Shown here piece after piece: positions 57,847-64,000 of a DNA stretch of 64,000 nt. Under the pieces are notes generated by a model. That model was not told the origin of the DNA. It did no database searches and saw nothing but the letters and a program-made list of their open reading frames with translations. The stretch's first letter is position 1. Each line of letters begins with the position of its first letter. Origin of the DNA: Motacilla alba alba. Its lineage: Eukaryota; Chordata; Aves; Passeriformes; Motacillidae. Position numbers and translations under genes: made by a program. Location of the stretch: positions 1,364,001 to 1,428,000 of the forward strand of contig NC_052027.1 in assembly GCF_015832195.1 (NCBI RefSeq), written 5' to 3'.

Positions 57847-60800
57847 CTGAGGATCACACACCAGGGCACAATTAGTGTTTGCCACCTGAAAAGCTGTCCC
57901 CAGAGCACAGCCAGAGCTCTGCAGGCACGGGCCATTCCTCGGATGCAGCAGCTCTGTGCTTATCTGCAGTTATCTGCATTTGCATCTCACTGGAAAGTTT
58001 GCAAAGTGCCAGCCCGAGGCACTGAGGCACTGCTGGGAACTGGGGCTGCTCAGTGCGGGTTTCCTCTCCAGCTACTCGCTGTCCCCAGCCCTTGCTCCCT
58101 CACAAACACCTCAGCATAAATCACAACCACTGGACATTAAACCAGCCCAAATTTCACGTCTGGACAAGCATTTCCCAGTGCTAGAAATCTGCTGCCACCT
58201 CACAATCTTTTAATTCGTGTTTGAGGAAGATTTTCTGCTTTTTTGGTCAAGCAAAGCTTGGCTGTGCTCTCTGATAAAAGAAACCAAGTTCTGGAAATTC
58301 TTCCATAGCTGAAATACTTCCTTTTTAACGAAAAAGAAAATACTATTTTGACTGTCTGGTTCAGGCTAAAACGAGGGACAGATACATTACAATGCACTGC
58401 CTGGAGAGTTTTCCCTCAGCCACACAAAGTCTCTCATAGGCCATGTTTAAGTTGCAGTCAGGAATGTCACTGGACACAGGAATGCCACTGGACACACACC
58501 CAGCCTGAGGAGCCTGTACAGAGTCACACAGGCACTCGGGTACTCGCCAGAGAGGATAAAAATAAAGGCAGGAGCGGAACAGAAAGCCACAAAAGAGGAG
58601 GAGGGGTGCACCCCACGTCCTGACACCTTACAGTTCAACATCAAACTGGTTTCCCATCCAGTCTGGTTCTCCTCCCACGCTGGAGATATGCTCTGAAATG
58701 GAAGCTGAACTCGGGCTGGCTGAGATAAGGTGTGTGTGCTCTCACAGGTGACACAGCTGGGGAGCTTTGAACACACCAGGCACGGTGAAGGGTGACTGCA
58801 TGAACACCAAGGGTTGCTGTTAATCAAAAATCAATCAGCACTGCTGATTAACAGTGGCCACAGCTCACCCCACTGGCCGGGCTCTTCTCTGGGCTCCCAG
58901 CTTGTTTTTGCAGCACTGCAAACTCTTGGCTTTTTGTCACTCCCTGCCTAAATCTCCAGCTCCAGCCCCTTCCCTCCGTGCTCCCCCTCATTCCCAGGAG
59001 CATCCATCCTGCTTAATCAGGGCTGTGCACCTCTACAGAGAGCTCCAGTCACATCCTCTCTGCAATTCAGATGCGATGCCAAGGCTCATCAGCTTAAATT
59101 AGCTGCTTCTGATGTGCCTGGAGTTTCCTTTTGCCAGGATGAGAAGGCAGAAAGCAGAAAGCAGGCCCTTTCCCATGCAGGCACCACAGCATTCCCACGT
59201 GATGCAGAACTGCCAGGAAGGCTGTTTGCTCCTGATCTCTGTTTACAGGGCAGATGGTTTCTGCTAATAAAAGGGGGAAAAAAAAATCTATGTACAAAAA
59301 AAAATATGCCTTTATCAAGACAAGTGCCAAAATATTTTGGACTTTAGGGAACGCCAGTCCCACAATTAAGGTTTAATAGGAGGAACAGGCAGCACTGCAC
59401 TGTGTTCTTCCAGCTGTAGTAAAAGCCTCATTAGGGAGGAGGGGGCAGCTCAACATTTGTGCTCAGGTCCAGCATCTCCCACCCAACGACACCAACTGCA
59501 CTTTCCCCTGTTCCTCCAGGGGAGAAACAAGGGCAGAGGACAAGGAAAATGAGACTAAAATGCAATTTATATTTGCAGGATTGCCTGGACCCTCAGGCCC
59601 ATGTCCTGAGGTTTCCTCAGGAGCCCTGAAGCTCCTGCCTGCCCCTTTCTTGCCCCAGAAATATTCTCCTTATTCCCTAAAACATTTCTAAGGCCATCCC
59701 CAGACCCTACCCTTGAGAAGGATGAAAGGGATGAGGGAAGCACCAACTTTCCCTACCTGCAGTGTTTCATAACAAATACCCCAAGCACTTTCCAACATTA
59801 GTCTGCAATTCAAGCCAGCGCTGCAGCTGCTGCAGAGGCTGTGACTTGATCCTTCCAGGCCCGGAAGGTGAAATCAAACAGCACCCACAGCTTCTGCAGC
59901 CTCCTCAGAGCTTCCCAACTCACTGAGCTTCTGAAAGCCCCAGCCCTCAAAGCCAGTAAATCTTGGCTTTGATTTGAACAAAACCAACAAAGCACCTCTA
60001 GTTCTCATGTCAGGGTTGAAAGATGAAAACCAAACCCTGCTGCACATGAACTCCACAGGCTGAGGCAGGGGAAGGCAGAGGACAAGGAGACACAGCCCCC
60101 TGGGTGTCTGAGCTGGGGGCCAGGGCTCGCAGGTCAGCTGGAACTGGCAGTGCCCCGCTGAGTGCAGATCCACCTGCAAAGGGTTAACGGGCATCTGGAA
60201 ATTCCCTGTGCAGGGACAGCCTCGGGGAAGGACCTGGACACCCCCTGCCCACCCTGACTGGGCTGCACTGATCCCCCTCCCCACTCCCACAGCTGCTCAG
60301 CACCACCCAAACCCAGCATTCATCTGGCCATGTTCAACTGTCAGCAGCAAGAAACACCCAAACAGGCTGGGAGAGCACGGGGAGAGGGGTGCAGATGAAT
60401 GCCCGTGGATGCAGGTAGGGCAGGCACAGGTACTGCTGCCCGGCCCAGGCTGGGGCTGGGGCTCTCCAGAGAGGACAGAGAGAAGCTGCCAGCACGGCAG
60501 GACACAGCTCTGCCTGCTGCACACACTCATGCTGGATTGCACTGGAAACCTTGAGCCTGTTCTTCAGCCTCCCCCAGCCCCGCAGAGGAGCTGGATGTGC
60601 CCAGACTGCTGACACACAGCCCGTCCCTGTCCCTGCTGGGAGCGTGGGGGTGTTTGCTTTCAAATAAATAAATATTTAAGCAGAGCCAGCACCAATGGAA
60701 CGGAGCAGGAATGCTGAAAGGTCAGGGGATGGTGATCCTGCTGGGCCAGCCTGGCTCCCAGCACTGCCACTCAGGGGTCAATAAAAGATTTATATCTCCA

Positions 60801-60983
60801 TGATCCAGTTTCTGCTGAACTTCAGCTCAGCCCTGGGGTGCCTTTAAAGATCCAGCCTCACATCCATCTTGGGGCTTTGGAGGTGCTTCAGAGGCACTGA
60901 GTGAGCCTGGAGAGGGGAGGCTGCCATGCTCCTGTGCAGCTGCTGGCACCCGCAGACCGAGGATGCCCTCTGCACCCTCTGCC

Positions 60984-61535
60984 CTGGGATCCCGGGGTCC
61001 CTCAGCTCCCCGTTCCCAGGATCCCGGGGTACACTCTGCTCCCCGTTCCCAGGATCCCGGGGTGCTCTCGGCTCCCCGTTCCCAGGATCCCGGGGTACAC
61101 TCTGCTCCCCGTTCCCAGGATCCCGGGGTACACTCTGCTCCCCATTCCCAGGATCCCAGGGTCCCTCAGCTCCCCGTTCCTAGGATCCCGGGGTGCTCTC
61201 GGCTCCCCGTTCCCAGGATCCCGGGGTACACTCTGCTCCCCATTCCCAGGATCCCAGGGTCCCTCGGCTCCCCGTTCCCAGGATCCCGGGGTGCCCTCGG
61301 CTCCCCGTTCCCAGGATCCCGGGGTGCCCTCGGCTCCCCGTTCCCAGGATCCCGGGGTGCCCTCGGCTCCCCGTTCCCAGGATCCCTCAGCTCCCCATTC
61401 CCAGGATCCCGGGGTCCCCTCAGCTCCCCGTTCCCAGGATCCCGGGGTCCCTCAGCTCCCTGTTCCCAGGATCCCGGGGTCCCCTCAGCTCCCCGTTCCC
61501 AGGATCCCGGGGTCCCTCAGCTCCCCGTTCCCAGC
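60984..61535. repeat. 33-bp minisatellite in an ITPR1 intron
   Basis: About 17 units contain CTCCCCGTTCCCAGGATCCC followed by GGGGTACACTCTG, GGGGTGCCCTCGG or GGGGTCCCTCAG. Most units are 33 bp, so plus-strand ORFs show an 11-residue repeat (PRIPGYTLLPV type). One- or two-base length variants at the edges shift the frame, as expected for non-coding DNA. Confidence 0.95.
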
Positions 61536-62007
61536 ACAGGCACAGCCCCGTGCTGCAGCAGCCGGAGCCAGCGCAGCCACTGCCGGAAGCTGGCTGACCA
61601 CAGGGCTGAGTTTCGGGTTGCAGCTCTTTTCTAGGTAAAGTTGGAAAAGTCCCTGTTGTAAGGCAAGCAGCAGCGAGTGTCACAGCCGGGGGGGCGCCGG
61701 CCATCCCCCTGGAAGGGCAGAGGAAGCGTGCTGCACACGCCATTCATTCTGAGAAGCGCCGGCTCCTCCCGCCTTCTGCCGAAGAGCTGGTTCTGAGAAA
61801 GGCTGAGAGGCGACCTCAGCTCGGGCTGGGCCAGGAGAGGCATCAGCTCTGCTCCTCCTGGGCAGGGGATGGCAGCTCACGGCAGGGACCGGGGCTCTGC
61901 TCGCCCCAAGGACGCACCATTGCTCTCCAGGGTCCCCACGTACCCTGGAACTCAGAGTTACGGGGTGCTGAAGGGCAGCCCTCTCCAAAATAAATCCCAG
62001 CAGCAGC

Positions 62008-62140
62008 ATTTACAGAATCATGGAATTATTTTGCTTGGACAAAACCTCCAAGATCGCCAAGTCCAAGCTGTGTCCCATCCCCATCTTGTCACCCAGCCCA
62101 GAGCACAGAGTGCCACGTCCAGTTGTTTCTTGAACACAAG
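62008..62140 (-). mobile_element. CR1 LINE 3' fragment in the ITPR1 intron
   Basis: TTACAGAATCATGGAATTATT, AAAACCTCCAAGATCGCCAAG, TCCAAGCTGTGTCCCATCCC and CCACGTCCAGTTGTTTCTTG give the reverse-complement CR1 order. Confidence 0.93.
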
Positions 62141-63354
62141 CAGGGAAAGGCAGCAGCAGCAAATTTCAGTTTCTGTCATGGAAAGTTAAAAATCAGACCC
62201 ACACAGCTACAGAAGAGCTCTGTGAAGCACTCTGAAAACGCATCTGTTTGTTTGTGGTGAGATGGGACTCCTCTTGGGCCTTTCTTGAGCTTCCTGGAAA
62301 AATCCCCACATCAGGTTCTCTCTCTGCTGCAAAGGCCTCACCATCGCTTCTTCCACACCGAGCTGCACTTCTCCCCTCCATAAAAACCAGCACTTGATGG
62401 TGTCTCCCCCTCCACACTCAGAACATTCTCAGCTCCTCACACGGCCCATGTTGTCCCACAGGAGGCTGACAACACAAGCTTTAGGGTGCAATCATCTCCT
62501 TTTCTCTGTTAAATACCCCAGTGGCACTTGGGCTGGCGCAGAGCAGGGAACCCGGAACACAGACACCATTCCCAAAGGTGGAGGATGACCATCCTCCATC
62601 TCAGGCCCATCTCATGGCCCTACACCTGGGACATCTCTGCTGTGGGTGACTCCCTGGAGCCCAGCTGAGCACACCCAGCCCGATGGACCGCGGGGACTCC
62701 TGAAGGCCATGTCCTGCCTCCCGAGAGGACGAGGCCACCTGTCCACACCAACCTGCGCCGGGCTGTTTGGATCCCACTGAAGTAGGGCACATTACACCCC
62801 CACAGCTGGGCAGGAGGAGCAATTCCCCAGCAGAGGCTGAGCCCCACAGCTGGTGGCAGTGGCTGCTGTCACCCACATCCTCTTGCACAAGCGTCCAGCG
62901 CCGGGGTCAGGGCGATGACTCAGGGCCGGTCTCGCCCCAGCCCGGGGCCACCTCGGCCACGCTGGTCCCAGGGGTCTGTGTTCCCAGTGCCTCACCCCAC
63001 ACCGCCTGGGCACGCTGGGCCCAGGGGCTTGCTGGTCCCAGCAGTCTGTGTTCCCAGTGCCTCACCCCACGGGTTCCAGGCAGGAGCCTTCCCCTTCTCC
63101 CAGGGTGCTGGCGCTGCTCCAGGAGCAGGACAGGCACCCACCCTGGCAGCTCAGCTGCTTGGGATCCACCCAAAGCCAGCACGTTATGCAAACATCCCAT
63201 TCCCCAGAACTGGCCCGAAGCCTTTCCTTCTGCTTTCATCCACCCAGGCCTTGTTCATACACACGCTCACTCAGCCCCAGGGAAACCTCTGCCTGGTCAG
63301 CTGGGATGCCAACCTGAGATTCCCTGCATGGATTCCAAGTGGTTTATCTGGGAA

Positions 63355-63530
63355 AATCAAGCACTGGGTTGGAAGGGATCTTAAAGCTCATCTTGTTCCA
63401 CCCCCTGCCACGGGCAGGAGCACCCTCCACTGTCCCAGGCTGCTCCAAGCCCTGTCCAAGCTGGCCTTGGGCACTGCCAGGGATGGGGAAGCCACAGCTG
63501 CTCTGGGCACCCAGAGCTGGGGAAGATGAG
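63355..63530 (-). mobile_element. CR1 LINE 3' fragment in the ITPR1 intron
   Basis: GGTTGGAAGGGATCTTAAAGC, CTGCCACGGGCAGGAGCACC, CTCCACTGTCCCAGGCTGCTC and GGGCACTGCCAGGGATGGGG follow the reverse complement of CR1. Confidence 0.93.
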
Positions 63531-64000
63531 GTTGACCATTCCCTTCTCCCAGTGCAGCTCCTGGTTTGCACCAAGGGTGGAACAGGTTCCTCCCCTAAAG
63601 CTCAGCCCATGCCTGTGACACAGTGTTTCCAGCAGCCCAGGGCCTGCTGCCAAACGCTCTGGGCTTTTCCAAGCCTCTGCCATGATTTCTTGATTAACCC
63701 TGTAATTACATTGGCTAACTCTGGCCAGCTATCTCAAGATGCAGCTTGTTGGGAAGTTACCACCAAACAAAGCACTGTCAGCTCCAGGTCACATCCTGAC
63801 CTCCTTGGTCTTCCTCCTCCTCCTCTCCCAGCCTGCACCAGTATCACGGTGACTGGTAGCCCCAAAACCCCAATTTCCTCATCTGTAACCGAGTCATTTG
63901 CACGGGCTGCTCGCTCCTGTCTGCAGCTGGTTTGCTCAATACAGATATGACAAATCTCTCCTGTTTGACTCTGCCTGAAGTACAGGATTTCCAGGCACAA

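Larger units (their letters stand above)
57847..64000 (-). other. ITPR1: ITPR1 intron, running off the window
   Basis: Acceptor CCTCAG precedes the exon at 57846. The 6.1 kb to the window end hold a 33-bp minisatellite (60984-61535) and CR1 fragments (62008-62140 and 63355-63530). No upstream ITPR1 exon (ending in WKMYQ) and no other gene is found. Confidence 0.75.

Noticed and set aside
57571..57885. Start of a separate 104-aa gene at [10 protein letters not shown]
   Set aside because: The first 14 residues and the end lie in intron; splice sites at 57846 and 57685 delimit the ITPR1 exon exactly.
60901..61638. 245-aa plus-strand repeat ORF
   Set aside because: It is an 11-residue repeat caused by a 33-bp minisatellite, antisense within an ITPR1 intron, with frame-breaking unit variants.
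1..64000. CRISPR arrays, insertion sequences, operons or phage genes
   Set aside because: The tandem arrays have no spacers of unique sequence, and the genes are spliced vertebrate genes; no prokaryotic signal is present.

Overview
The window is vertebrate nuclear DNA, almost certainly from a bird. It is littered with 3' fragments of CR1 LINEs, the dominant avian retroposon, and holds one avian-type ERV LTR fragment. Introns are short, GC content is uneven and minisatellites are frequent. No bacterial, viral or organellar coding sequence is visible. Only two protein-coding genes can be supported, both on the minus strand: BHLHE40 (DEC1) at the left, complete, and the last two coding exons of ITPR1 at the right. 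ITPR1 lying upstream of BHLHE40 in the same orientation matches the human 3p26 gene order, so this is a conserved syntenic block.

Layout. 1-535 lies downstream of BHLHE40 and holds a G-rich (minus strand) minisatellite of about 27 bp units. 540-5706 is BHLHE40: five coding exons, 413 aa, and a long 3' UTR that contains a 46-55 bp minisatellite at about 1550-2175. 5707-6060 is its GC-rich promoter with two CACGTG E-boxes and a hypoxia-type core. 6060-6656 is a decamer array in nearly perfect 10-bp register, followed by two CR1 tails and a (CATGC)n array. 7.2-52 kb is the intergenic space between the genes. It holds CR1 fragments, an ERV LTR fragment (28.8 kb), GC-rich islands near 9.2-9.7, 33.5-33.9 and 40.3-41.3 kb, several AT-rich unique blocks that look like conserved regulatory DNA, and a 51-52 bp minisatellite inside the 40-kb island that repeats an E'-box-like CACGTT eight times. 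52.08-53.35 kb is the ITPR1 3' UTR, 53.35-57.85 kb its last two coding exons with a 4.2-kb intron, and 57.85-64 kb the next intron, with a 33-bp minisatellite near 61 kb.

Biology. BHLHE40 is a circadian and hypoxia-responsive bHLH-Orange repressor; ITPR1 is the ER inositol-trisphosphate-gated calcium channel. The region between them would be where distal control elements of BHLHE40 sit. The most intriguing observation is the CACGTT array, whose motif is the kind used by CLOCK/BMAL1 and by the DEC proteins themselves; any regulatory role is inference. All long ORFs outside the two genes look like by-products of GC-rich or tandemly repeated DNA.
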